DNA from: Cydia pomonella
Taxonomy: Eukaryota > Arthropoda > Insecta > Lepidoptera > Tortricidae
DNA: 64,000 nt
NCBI RefSeq assembly: GCF_033807575.1
Contig: NC_084716.1
Coordinates: forward strand, 2,728,001 to 2,792,000
Direction: 5' to 3'
Below, in pieces: positions 20,544 through 30,491 of this stretch; the first letter of the stretch is position 1; each line of letters starts with the position of its first letter. The position numbers and the translations under genes are program-made. The notes under the pieces are model-generated. The model was not told the origin of the DNA and did not search any database. It worked only from the letters and a program-made list of their open reading frames with translations.

Positions 20544-21126
20544 TTAAATCGACCGAGATATGGACCGTGATTACCTTTTACCTTATTGTTTTCGAGCTCC
20601 CGATATTCAACGCAGTTACATGCATCTTGTTCACGGGTAACCGGAGATAGCGGACACTTTGACACCCACCCACCCGCTATCTCCAGTTACCCGTGAACAA
20701 AATCTATGTAACTCGCTCAAGAACCCCCGAAAGCTCCCGATATTTCGACGCAGTTACATGCATCTTGTTCACGGGCAACCGGAGATAGCGGACACTTTGA
20801 CACCCACCCACCCGCTATCTCCAGTTACCCGTGAACAAAATCTATGTAACTCGCTCAAGAACCCCCGAAAGCTCCCGATATTTCGACGCAGTTACATGCA
20901 TCTTGTTCACGGGCAACCGGAGATAGCGGACACTTTGACACCCACCCACCCGCTATCTCCAGTTACCCGTGAACAAAATCTATGTAACTCACTCAAGAAC
21001 CCCGAAAGCTCCCGATATTTCGACGCAGTTACATAACTTGTTCACGGGTAACTGGAAATAGCGGGGCTATCTGGAGTTCAAAAATAATATAGAAGTTAGT
21101 CACGGTCCATATTCCGGTCGATTTAA
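20544..21126. mobile_element. Foldback element with internal palindromic array
   Basis: TTAAATCGACCG at 20544-20555 and its exact complement at 21115-21126 bound the element. Just inside, GATATGGACCGTGA and TCACGGTCCATATT also pair. TTAA lies at both outer edges, so a TTAA insertion site (as in piggyBac) is possible but unproven, since it could be part of the TIR. The interior is the tandem array listed separately. No transposase. Confidence 0.7.
20597..21066. repeat. Head-to-tail array of palindromic ~137-bp units
   Basis: CTCCCGATATT starts units at 20597, 20734, 20872 and 21009, a period of 137-138 bases: three full units and a partial fourth. Each unit contains its own inverted repeat: GTTACATGCATCTTGTTCACGGG, GGAGATAGCGG, a loop with ACACCCACCCACC, then the complementary CCGCTATCTCC and CCCGTGAACAA. 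Units 2 and 3 are almost identical, pointing to recent expansion. The 125-codon plus-strand frame is just this repeat read through. Confidence 0.9.
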
Positions 21127-21210
21127 ATAAATAAAGTAATAAAAATAATAATAATAAAAACCTTTATATTATCAGTTTTAATATGTCTTATTTCTGACGT
21201 TCTTATTCTT

Positions 21211-21486
21211 GACGACCTGTCTGGCCTAGTGGGTAATGACCCTGCCTATGAAGCTGATGGTCCCGGGTTCAAATCCTGTTAAGAGCATATATTTGTGTGA
21301 TGAACACGGATATTTGTTTCTGAGTCATGGGTGTTTTCTATGTATTTAAGTATTTATAATTATATATTATATATATCGTTGTCTAGGTACCTACAACACA
21401 AGCCTTATTGAGCTTACTGTGGGACTTAGTCAATTTGTGTAACAATGTCCTATAATATTTATTAATTATTATTATTATTTATTTCT
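21211..21486 (+). mobile_element. SINE-A copy, near full length
   Basis: GACGACCTGTCTGGCCTAGT head with box A-like GGCCTAGTGGGTAATG and box B-like GGTTCAAATCC, then the body with ATATATCGTTGTCTAGGTACC and a long TTATTATTATT tail. The tRNA-like head suggests former polymerase III transcription. Its 3' part is the start of the 1.6-kb tandem duplication. Confidence 0.85.
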
Positions 21487-22923
21487 AAATCATATAAATT
21501 CCTATGTCATAAAATATTGTACAAAAATAATCATTTAAAAACGTTCTTAATTAAAATTAAATTTAAGTCTAGTGAAACTAACCGTGAATCATTCAAAACT
21601 GTTCATATGTAACATGATTCAAATACCAGTATCATGTCAATGTACGTTCGGATTGCCTTGGTCTGTCATGTAAAATTTAAGACAATTGACTTTTGGCCCG
21701 ATTCGAAGAATGATTAAGACACGTTTAAGATCTTGGTAAGATCAATAACTAAACGACATGTCAAAATTGACGTTTATTTCGATTCCGCTGTGATCCCATT
21801 AAGATCTATCTACGATATTTCTAACGTCAAAGTGACATTGGTTGCCCGAATCGAGCTGCTTCTGTCAATTATACAACATACAAACGATATCTCAATGAGA
21901 ACTTATAGTTATCGTATCTCATTCTTCGAATCGGGCCGTTTACCTTTCTATTACAATCAATTCTCTTCGCTAACAATAATACCAGGCCGCGTAGCCACCG
22001 TGAAAATCGTTTACGCTCTGTAGCGATCGAAACGCAGCTGTGACTGTCGCACTAATATGGAAGAGTGATAGAGAGAGACTAAGCGTTTCGTTGTCGAAGC
22101 GATAGCGATTGTCACCTTGGCTAGACCGGCGGGAAACTTGAGATACTTATTATTATCAAGTAATATGGCAAACAAAACTCAAACAAAGACACTTCATAAC
22201 TCCAAATGATTTATTACACCACAAAGAAACTGGGCATAAACAAAAGGGTAATTAAAGCCCTCGGTAGACTTTTCCAAAGTTCAAAGTCCAATTTAAATTG
22301 GCTTCATTATCCTTTGCCATTCCGATTTCTTTGAAACAGAACTTTTTTAATTTTTATGAAGATTGTACTTCTGTATTAATTATGGTTCTTTCCAGTTTGT
22401 CTAACTTGTTTAAGTTTGTGTCTATGTTGACGTTACTGGATTTGTCTTAGCAAAGATAATTTGATATAGAAGTGGGTTATCAAAGAAAACTTTGTAGCCA
22501 CGGGAAATTTACTGCCATCTTTCAACACATGATTAAAACTTTTAGAACGCCATTTGATCTTGATCGTTATTTTTTCACTGATATGTATTAAATTTGTTAA
22601 ATATCGAATAGTGGCGTAGTTAAACATTCTGAGAATATACACTTTTCATGTAGCAATAGTACATTATTTACGCATTGCAGTGCAGATTCGTTTGTAGTTT
22701 TGCATATATAACTAACATACATAACAATACTTGCTAAGCTATTACAAGCTGTCCTACAATTGTACAATATTGAAACGTATACCCGGGAGCTTAATACCTA
22801 GCATTAAGCTAGTCTAGGCCTATCCAATCTAGAGTTATGCTGACTAAGTGCCGGCCTACAGGCGTAGAGCTTGTTCCAAAGGGCAGGCTCTTAATTAAGG
22901 GGGAGTCCCTGTTCATCACACAA
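21298..22923. repeat. 1.6-kb tandem duplication, copy 1
   Basis: The segment from TGATGAACACGG at 21298 to 22923 is repeated from 22924. It contains the SINE-A 3' half, the MITE at 21695-21937, one arm of the MITE family at 47.7 kb (22450-22620) and a 300-bp block (22611-22909) ending AATTAAGGGGGAGTCC. The two copies differ by roughly 20 visible substitutions over the first 1.2 kb. Confidence 0.9.
21695..21937. mobile_element. MITE with GGCCCGATTCGAAGAATGA ends
   Basis: GGCCCGATTCGAAGAATGA at the left and TCATTCTTCGAATCGGGCC at the right are exact complements; about 243 bases, non-coding. It is present in both duplication copies, so it inserted before the duplication. Confidence 0.8.
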
Positions 22924-23320
22924 TGATGAACACGGATATTTGTTTCTGAGTCATGGGTGTTTTCTATGTATTTAAGTATTTATAATTATATATTATATAT
23001 ATCGTTGTCTAGGTACCTACAACACAAGCCTTATTGAGCTTACTGTGGGACTTAGTCAATTTGTGTAACAATGTCCTATAATATTTATTATTTATTATTA
23101 TTATTTATTTCTAAATCATATAAATTCCTATGTCATAAAATATTGTACAAAAATAATCATTTAAAAACGTTCTTAATTAAAATTAAATTTAAGTCTAGTG
23201 AAACTAACCGTGAATCATTCAAAACTGTTCATATGTAACATGATTCAAATACCAGTATCATGTCAATGTACGTTCGGATTGCCTTGGTCTGTCATGTAAA
23301 ATTTAAGACAATTGACTTTT

Positions 23321-23458
23321 GGCCCGATTCGAAGAATGATTAAGACACGTTTAAGATCTTGGAATCCCGAATCGAGCTGCTTCTGTCAATTATACAACAT
23401 ACAAACGATATCTCAATGAGAACTTATAGTTATCGTATCTCATTCTTCGAATCGGGCC
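23321..23458. mobile_element. Internally deleted MITE (138 bp)
   Basis: Same ends as 21695-21937, but the sequence jumps from AAGATCTTGG straight to CCCGAATCGAGC, a 105-base internal deletion relative to copy 1. Confidence 0.8.
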
Positions 23459-24303
23459 GTTTACCTTTCTATTATAATCAATTCTCTTCGCTAACAATAA
23501 TACCAGGCCGCGTAGCCAACGTGAAAATCGCTTACGCTCCGTAGCGATCGAAACGCATCTGTCACTGTCGCACTAATATGGAAGAGTGTTAGAGAGAGAC
23601 TAAGCGTTTCGTTGTCGAAGCGATAGCGATTGTCACCTTGGCTAGGTCGGCAGGAAACTTGAGATACTTATCATTATCAAGTAATATGGCAAACAAAACT
23701 CAAACAAAGACACTTCATAACTCCAAATGATTTATTACACCACAAAGAAACTGGGCATTAACAAAAGGGTAATTAAAGCCCTCGGTAGACTTTTCCAAAG
23801 TTCAAAGTCCAATTTAAATTGGCTTCATTATCCTTTGCCATTCCGATTTCTTTGAAACAGAACTTTTTTAATTTTTATGAAGATTGTACTTCTGTATTAA
23901 TTATGGTTCTTTCGAGTTTGTGTAACTTGTTTAAGTTCGTGTCTATGTTGACGTTACTGGATTTGTCTTAGCAAAGAGAATTTGAAATAGAGGTGGGTTA
24001 TCAAAGAAAACTTTGTAGCCACGGGAAATTTACTGTCATCTTTCAACACATGATTAAAACTTTTAGAACGCCATTTGTTTTTGATCCTTATTCTTTCACC
24101 TCAAATTGTTTTTTGTCTTAGAGAGGTACGAACCGACTTAAGGAGTCGTATTCTGATTGTAATAGGTTATAATTTGATCTAGATTTGTTCTGGATGCCAG
24201 TGTCAAAACAAAAATGACCTTTCTGGTTGAAGCTTTACCTTGTTAATACAAGCATAATATACGTCTTGAGCACCTAGCTTCAACTACACAACTGCATTTA
24301 TAT

Positions 24304-24963
24304 TTTTTCCTACTCCTCTACTATTATCTGTCATTTATGCATTCATTAACACGAATATAAGAACACACATAAAATGTTTCAAGAAAAGTCTATTCCTCAT
24401 AAAAGCTCTTGTGTTTTTAATCGCTATAACCTTACGGCGATTAATGGCTACCAACCTAACAAAACCAAAACGAATACAGTTTTAAACTAAGTGCATTGCT
24501 GCCAACTTACAAAATATTCATTTGGTTGCATAGTAAAAATAATTACCTACTTCATAAGTCAGAAACACGCATGTGACACCCTTAATATAGCAACACCCGT
24601 AGACTACGAAGACCGCTTAGCGTTGCTTGTTAGTCTCCGTAGGCTACGGTGGCCAAAATTGAGAAAAAACTGTCCAAAATTTTAATTTAGCAAGTAGCAA
24701 GTACCAGGGCCTCATGAGTCACGAGGTGTCGCTGACCGGCCAGCCGCGGCCCGGGGCGGACCGGGCGCGTAACAAGGTATGCTCGCGCGTCTTGGCTATA
24801 TACTTTTGCTTTGTTTACCTAAATTAAGATTTATTTTTGTTGACTCGTAGGAAAAATATTGTATAAGTAGGTCAAAAAATGCTCGTGGCGTATTCCTTTA
24901 CAATGCCTCACGCCACTCGCCTTTTTTGACCCTTCTTATACAACTGTTGCATAAAATACTATA
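24304..24963 (+). repeat. Duplicated module with exon-like segment, copy 1
   Basis: Matches 52444-53117 from TTTTTCCTACTCC to GCATAAAATACTATA at high identity. It holds an AT-rich 5' half, a ~65-base GC-rich segment at 24713-24775, and a hairpin at 24867-24946 (GTATAAGTAGGTCAAAAAA and its diverged complement). In the GC-rich part, after TTTAATTTAG, a frame reads KYQGLMSHEVSLTGQPRP and ends RARNK followed by GTATGC, as an exon with AG and GT borders would. Not recognised as a known gene. The element type is unknown: no terminal inverted repeats were found. Confidence 0.7.
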
Positions 24964-25093
24964 TTTATCTATTTATTTTCATTATTCCTTAAATTAACAC
25001 TTACAGTCAAGCTACACATGTTAGAAGGAATGACGTTATAATTATAGACATTGAAACTAACAATTTACTTAGTGCTAACTATACATTGATTCC

Positions 25094-25142
25094 TGGCGTC
25101 CGTTGGCTCGTTGGGTGGATGACATTCGACAAATCGCGGGAC
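25094..25142 (+). mobile_element. Short RTE-type LINE fragment
   Basis: CTCGTTGGGTGGATGACATT and AAATCGCGGGAC encode the RWVDDIRQIAG motif of RTE-type C-termini. It stops at GCGGGAC, the same place where the paralogous sequence at 17.5 kb is interrupted. Confidence 0.5.
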
Positions 25143-25215
25143 TAGAATAGTATTGTATTACATTTATAAACAAGATTACTTAAACACTAACACATCGGAT
25201 TGTCCGGATTAGTGT

Positions 25216-25503
25216 TTAGCGTGTCTTCTGACACATAAGCCTCTCGCAGCTGTTTCTATTCCTTTCTATTAATGCTTTTCTGGTCCAGGTGGCGCCCCCT
25301 ATAGACTTGATGTCATCCATCCACCTTTTAATAGGTCTACCTCTTTTTCTGTTACCGGCTCGTGATTGCCAGTCTGTAATTATTTTGAGCCATTTTTCCT
25401 TTCTATCCCGTGTCATACTCGTATGTCCTGTCCATTGCCATTTTAACTTTCTTAATTACGTCGTCTCCTTTTATTTTTGCTCTTATTTCTTCTTCTCTTT
25501 TAC
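25216..25503 (-). pseudogene. LINE C-terminal fragment with frameshift
   Basis: The minus strand encodes EEEIRAKIKGDDVIKKVK, then after a one-base shift near 25440 WQWTGHTSMTRDRKEKWLK, RKRGRPIKRWMDDIKSIGG and WTRKAL, with a stop at 25216-25218. The W-x-W-x-GH and GRPxxRWxDD motifs mark the end of RTE/Jockey-type LINE polyproteins. It is truncated at 25503, where a MITE begins, and is frameshifted, so it is non-functional. Confidence 0.75.
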
Positions 25504-25743
25504 GGACGAGCCTTACGAGCACTAATAATGGTGCTAGTTCAGTGGTGTCACTCACTAATTCGAGCCAATCTTGCAGTCTAACGGAACTAGTCGCGACCAA
25601 TCACACGCATGATGCGAACTCATCATCCAATCGCGTTGTGGCGTTAAGACTGCACGATTGGCTCGAATTCGTGTGCATGACACCACTGTACTGGCCCTAT
25701 TCTTATTGCCCGTAAGACCCGTCCTTAGATATGTATGTCAATG
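25504..25743. mobile_element. CATTGACATATATCTAAGG MITE, copy 1
   Basis: Right end CCGTCCTTAGATATGTATGTCAATG and inverted arms containing GAATTCGAGCCAATC and GATTGGCTCGAATTC. The outer ~18 bases of the left end are missing. Related copies lie at 32156, 46083 and 54662. Confidence 0.8.
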
Positions 25744-26071
25744 TACGAGGGCCACATTTCTTCTGGCCTCAAGAGTGGTGTAGTTAAACATTCTGAAAAT
25801 ATACACTTTTTATGAAGCAATAGTACATTATTTACGAATTGCAGTGCGGATACGTTTGTAGTTTTGCGTATGTAACTAACATACATAACAATACTTGCTA
25901 AGCTATTACAAGCTGTCCTACAATTGTACAATATTGAAACGTATACCCGGAAGCTTAATACCTAGCATTAAGCTAGTCTAGGCCTATCCAATCTAGAGTT
26001 ATGCTGACTAAGTGCCAGCCTACAGGCGTAGAGCTTGTTCCAAAGGGCAGGCTCTTAATTAAGGGGGAGTC

Positions 26072-26944
26072 CTGTGGCGCGTTAGGACCTGTTTATATGC
26101 ACTACTGTCGCAATGTTTAAGGGGAAGTTATTTGCTTATTTCTCAGTTAGGAGATATGAAATGGGTAAAAGACGATTTTACTCTATCACTAATCAACTGT
26201 TTTACTTTAAGCTATATCTTTTACTGACGTGTGCCAATGAAGAGTATTCTATCTATCTTACATTTCACTAGTAATCGGCCCCGGCTTTGCATAGGTAAAC
26301 CTTAACAAATTATATAAGTATACCGAAAGGTGAAAACCGCCTGGAATCCGTTAAGACGTTATTGGATTTATTGCAAATATACAGATAGACGCGGCGGGGA
26401 ACTTTGTTTTATAAGATGTAGTAATAATGCTGATCAGTAACAGATACAATATTATACTATCAACAATTTCTAAAGACCCACTCACAAGTGGAGCACTGCA
26501 ATGGAAGGTTCTTTCGTTTTCTGCGACCAGATCCAACGAAACCCATCACATCGAAACATCTAAATTAAATTGGAATAGGTACTGTACATGGCGTGCAGAT
26601 TTGTCAAATCTAACCTTTAGGAACATGACATTACGAGTTAAGGCACGCGTCTTCGTGAATGACACGATCAGTATTTTATATTTAGGTATGTTCGTTTTAG
26701 AGAGTTTTTTAAGTAGTTTTCTGGTTTAAAAAAATCGAAATACTTATCGTATTCTCGTGACAAATTAATTCTTATTTGGCATTTCTTCAAACCCGAAAGT
26801 TTTTTTTTAATGTTATCTGTGTAGTGTACCTATAATATATAAAATAGTTTGACATAGAGGATGAAGGAACGAAGGAAAATTTAAAGTTTTATGCGCGCGG
26901 AGGATATGCTTTTATATTTCGCTTGTATGATAACGACGAAATAA
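26072..26944. other. No gene supported
   Basis: AT-rich. A 100-codon plus-strand frame at 26427-26729 and its antisense shadow lack recognisable content. CTTCGTGAATGACACG-type words near 26650 hint at an old repeat. Confidence 0.4.
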
Positions 26945-27172
26945 CCGCGTGCGATCCGGAGGTCGCGGGTTCAAAGTTCAAACCCCGGCTCGTATCAATG
27001 AGTTTTTCGGTACTTATGTACGAAATATCATTCGATATTTACCAGTCGCTTTTCGGTGAAGGAAAACATTGTGAGCAAACCGGACTAATCCCAATAAGGC
27101 CTAGTTTACCCTCTGGGTTTGGGAGGTAAGATGGCATTCGCTTTTGTAAAAAAACTAGTGCACACGCCAATT

Positions 27173-27794
27173 CAGTTTAGTTTCTTTATTGGTAATAAAA
27201 ATATTTAACGCGAAAAAATAACCGAAGGGCGACTTCGATGGTTTGGGCACGTCATGCGCCGAGAGCCCGAACATATGACACGCAAGGTGCTGGATATGTT
27301 CCCCACACATTCGCGACGAGGAAGACCCCGACTGACATGGCTGGCAACAGTGAAGAGGGATATGGAAGAAGCCCAAATCCCACCTGACATGACCCAGGAC
27401 CGCGAAGCCTGGCGAAATGTAACTAGGAGAGCCGACCCCAAATAATGGGAAAAGGACAAGGAGAAGAGAGAGGTAATAAAAATATTTCACAGGTCACACA
27501 GGTACATTTGAAATTTACATGCTAGTTATACATAATTCTAGATAAAAATTAACAGGTAAAAATTTACGGTTCCTTAAATTTAATAATAATCGTGCAATAG
27601 TTATTACAATCATTTTCTTAAATTATCTCTTTTTTTTTAATTATCGACAGAATAACATGCTTGGTCTAAAAATAAACATTTAAGTTTTTTAGCGAATATT
27701 GTTTCGCTTTCAGTCAATTTAATGTCGTCAGGGATTTTGTTGTATATTTTGGGTCCAATAACACTGAGTGACTTTGGGACCTGTTTACTGGGGA
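27173..27794 (-). mobile_element. 5'-truncated Jockey/CR1-type LINE in SINE-B
   Basis: The minus strand encodes SVIGPKIYNKIPDDIKLTES, then FAKKLKCLFLDQACYSVDN and a stop at 27637-27639, a typical C-terminus of these LINEs (I-Y-N-x-x-P then F-x-x-x-L). The 3' UTR ends with an AATAAAG signal near 27180-27190. It interrupts SINE-B at AATTC, which is found on both sides. Its own UTR is interrupted by the fragment at 27207-27471. Confidence 0.8.
27207..27471 (+). pseudogene. RTE-type LINE end nested in the LINE
   Basis: GGTAATAAAAATATTT at 27191-27206 and 27472-27487 is a perfect 16-bp target duplication. The insert encodes RLRWFGHVMRREPEHMTRK, then RRGRPRLTWLATVKRDME and EAWRNVTRRADPK with a stop near 27442. 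The L-x-W-x-GH-V-x-R and GRPxxxW motifs are those of RTE-type LINE C-termini. Only the last ~75 codons are present and the tail is GA-rich rather than poly-A. The antisense frames are shadows. Confidence 0.85.
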
Positions 27795-27898
27795 ATGAAA
27801 TTCTGGGAATTAGTTACCAAGCGGACTCTAGGCTCCCATGAGCCGTGGCAAAATGCCAGGAGAACGTGAGGAAGACGATGATGATAACAACGAAATAA

Positions 27899-28185
27899 AG
27901 TCGTAAAAACTCTAAATCTGAATATTTACGCTCCCCCTTAAGCTAGGCAGGCACGCGACTGGCAATTAAGCGTTCTAAATGCGACCGGCGACGGGAATTA
28001 ATTCCACTCTTATAATTTATACCGCTGCAGCCGTGTTCATATTAAACGAACACATTTGTTAAGAAAAACGTCGTGTTAACGCGTAGAGAAATAAAGTGTA
28101 AGGATATTAGTTATATAAGTTTTTCCCTAGGCACAGTTGCAGTTATCTTATATCTTTTATTTATTATTTTAAAGATACAGCTGGT
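27899..28185. other. Nothing recognised
   Basis: Short AT-rich gap between retroelements. Confidence 0.4.
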
Positions 28186-28233
28186 ACACACACACAGACA
28201 CAGATACAGAGATACAGGTACAGAGGTGGTCTG
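28186..28233. repeat. Imperfect ACACAGA/GATACAG microsatellite
   Basis: ACACACACAGACACAGATACAGAGATACAGG and GGTCTGGTGGTGGTGG form a degenerate simple repeat directly upstream of the LINE frame. Confidence 0.7.
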
Positions 28234-28600
28234 GTGGTGGTGGGCCAAATCGCAAACGCTAGGAGGCCGGTTGGACGCCCTAAGCTTAGATTCAAGGACT
28301 GCTGCAAGAGGGACTTGATCTGCTTCGATATTCATCCTCACAATTGGGAATCTCAGGCTGAAATGAGGCCAGAGTGGCGTCGAGATCTCAAAGCGGGTGT
28401 AGACAAGCATGACAAGGACTGGTTAGAGAACCTTGGGCAGAAAAGACTCCGCGCTGCTAGACCTCCTCCCTTGGACTCTCGTCATGTTTGTGATTGCTGT
28501 GGCAGAAGATGCCGCTCTGGTATTGGACTCTTCAGTCATCGCAGACGTTGCAATCAACCTCCCCGCAACACCTGATTTTACCCGACGCTGCAACAATCAT
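28234..28600 (+). pseudogene. LINE C-terminal domain with zinc finger
   Basis: Open frame to the stop at 28573-28575. It encodes RRPVGRPKLRFKDCCKRDL, a D-x-x-x-W-x-x-x-A block (DIHPHNWESQAE), RPEWRRDLKAGV and finally CDCCGRRCRSGIGLFSHRRR, ending in Cys. This order is the C-terminus of a LINE reverse-transcriptase family with a terminal C2H2-like finger (C-x2-C, then H and a late C/H). The frame is unbroken over about 110 codons, making it one of the best preserved coding pieces here, but it starts abruptly after a microsatellite and lacks the polymerase. It is a 5'-truncated relic; RNA binding by the finger is inferred. Confidence 0.8.
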
Positions 28601-30069
28601 CTGCTATAGATGTGGTGGCCAATTCTTCTTCTACAGCTGGTCTATATAAAGTAGTCCATTCAATTGTGACTTTTTATCTAAGATCAAAACACGTAATCAA
28701 GCGTGATTAAATTGTAAATGGAGATGTTATATCGGACGTGCAATTTCAATCGAATTGCCCTGTTTTTATTGCCTTTTAATATTCGGGAAATCCTGCAAAT
28801 TTGATGGCTAACGAAAACGATACAATGAGAAGCGACATATGAGATAGAAAAACGTAATGTTTTTTTCTTTAATACCATCGTGAAACTACAAAAAAATAGG
28901 AACTATCTATTTTTCAAACATTGCATTTTAAAGACAAATATTTGCGATGCTGTGATTCACAAGGAGCATATAATTTGCATTAGTCAAAAATTCTGTCAAT
29001 CGCCCTTAATCATGTAACTGCGATTGAACATGTTTTCAGTCGGGGTTGAACTGTCAAATGCGATTAAAAATCGCAATGATCCTCTCGAAGTTCGTTCAGA
29101 GTTGGTCAAGTGCCTTATAAAGTACCTCAGCAGTAAGTGTATGCTATTTTATCAAAGAAATGTTTTTGCCTTATTCCATGGATGGGTGACCATGATAAGT
29201 ACACAACTTAGTCTAACGGCCTTCTGAAAACCCACCCAGCAGGCACTAATTTAAATCCAATTTTTGTTCAAAGCAGTTGAATAAACTAAAAATCTACAGT
29301 TTCATTTTCTCGTCTTCCAGAACCCTTGTATATGCATTACCTTATCTCCAGGTACTGATGTTATTTTTCTCGACATTCACAAATGAGCGCGTCGACCTCA
29401 AACCTCCATATTTTATACAACTCAAAAATGTACAGCAAATGCAAGTTCGTTTGCAAAAATTGCCATAGTTTATTATATTTCCACAGCAACGAATAAATGT
29501 GTCTAGACGGTTTAAATTTGTTTCCCAATTGGATTGGGAATGACCAGGGTAAGTTTTGACATTTTGAAGATAACAGTGTGATATAATGCAAATAAAGTGT
29601 CAGTTTTACATTTGGAAGGAGTTAACGCGTTTTGGGTAATCTTATTCTGATGTTACTTTGCGTGTTAGATAAAATATTTAAATAGAGTTTAGAAAGGTCG
29701 TAAAAAAGTTTTGCTTTTACCTCAAATATATATAAATATATATAATATAATTGTAAAACAGGAGGATGGTTTCTGAGGCTTATCCTAAATTTGATGTTTT
29801 TATATTCAACCGATTAGATGTGGATGTTATTTATGGGACAGCTAAATATTTTTTTCTTTGAATTTATGGTTGGCCACGTCGATAAATTTGAGTCGTAGAT
29901 TTTTTTATGAATTTTACCATATGTTTTCATCTCATTTTCCTTTCCGTATTCTGAATGTATAATGTATAAACCATATGATATTACAGTATAAAAAGAACAC
30001 ACATTCTACAAAATCTACATCTTGTTTGGTTAATCAAATCATTGCTATTTACCGTATAATGTAACCAAG
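28601..30069. other. No gene supported
   Basis: AT-rich. Several frames of 60-76 codons are random-looking and overlap on opposite strands. Simple AT repeats at 29725-29755. No recognised repeat family. Confidence 0.45.
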
Positions 30070-30240
30070 AACCTAAACCAAGGGTTTAGGGGCTTTCTCC
30101 ATTTGGCATGACAAGCGAGGCCGACTGTCCAGCGGGCTAATGAAGAGTTAATATCCAAGACGACTGTACCGGGTGACAAGAGATTAAGTTCCACCTGCGG
30201 CGGGTCTAAATACACGAATGAATGAATGAATGAATATTAT
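30070..30240 (+). mobile_element. LINE-like 3' end with GAAT tail
   Basis: A GC-richer block (GACAAGCGAGGCCGACTGTCC, CTGTACCGGGTGACAAGAG, CACCTGCGGCGGGTCTAA) runs into ACGAATGAATGAATGAATGAAT. A short tandem tail after a conserved block is the usual 3' end of a LINE. The family is not certain and no coding frame is retained. Confidence 0.55.
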
Positions 30241-30491
30241 ATTTGAGTCAAACAAGCGTATATACACGGGTGTTACATTTTTGTTTTTTTGACGAGAGAG
30301 CGTTGAAAACAATTCAAATCGCGTGTATAAAATAAACACATCCAATTCCTAGCTTAATGTTTATTTCGGACCATCAGTATCCATAGGTGTGTTAGTAAAT
30401 GTATCTTACAAGCCTAAATGTTAGCGTACAAAAAGAAAATAGAATGCAAAAATGTTAAAAATAAATAAAATCAAAGACATTAAAATTATCC

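Larger units (their letters stand above)
22924..26071. repeat. Tandem duplication, copy 2, with 1.7-kb insertion
   Basis: 22924-24100 matches 21298-22570 of copy 1. The block at 25773-26071 matches 22611-22909. Between them about 30 bases of copy 1 are missing and 24101-25772 is inserted. Copy 2 also lacks 105 bases of the internal MITE. The order of events is therefore MITE insertion, duplication, MITE deletion and block insertion. Confidence 0.85.
26945..27883 (+). mobile_element. SINE-B copy, split by a LINE
   Basis: Head remnant with GATCCGGAGGTCGCGGGTTC (box B region), body with AGTTTTTCGGTACTTATGTA and CGGTGAAGGAAAACATTGTG, then after the insertion TAGGCTCCCATGAGCCGTGG and a GATGATG tail. 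ATAACGACGAAATAA at 26930-26944 and ATAACAACGAAATAA at 27884-27898 are the target duplication (14 of 15 identical). The sequence is continuous with 32984-33321 when 27173-27794 is removed. The first ~40 bases of the head are missing. Confidence 0.85.

Noticed and set aside
20659..21036. 125-codon open frame with repeated protein segments
   Set aside because: It is the 137-138-bp palindromic DNA repeat read through; two ~46-codon repeats of the translation simply mirror the tandem unit.
24765..24780. GCGCGTAACAAGGTA resembling the 3' end of small-subunit rRNA
   Set aside because: Only about 12 bases match and the flanks do not resemble rRNA. It is better explained as the end of the exon-like frame at a GT donor-like site.
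29175..29200. CATGGATGGGTGACCATG resembling 5S rRNA
   Set aside because: The match is confined to about 12 bases, with no other 5S box, so there is no basis for a 5S gene or 5S-derived SINE.
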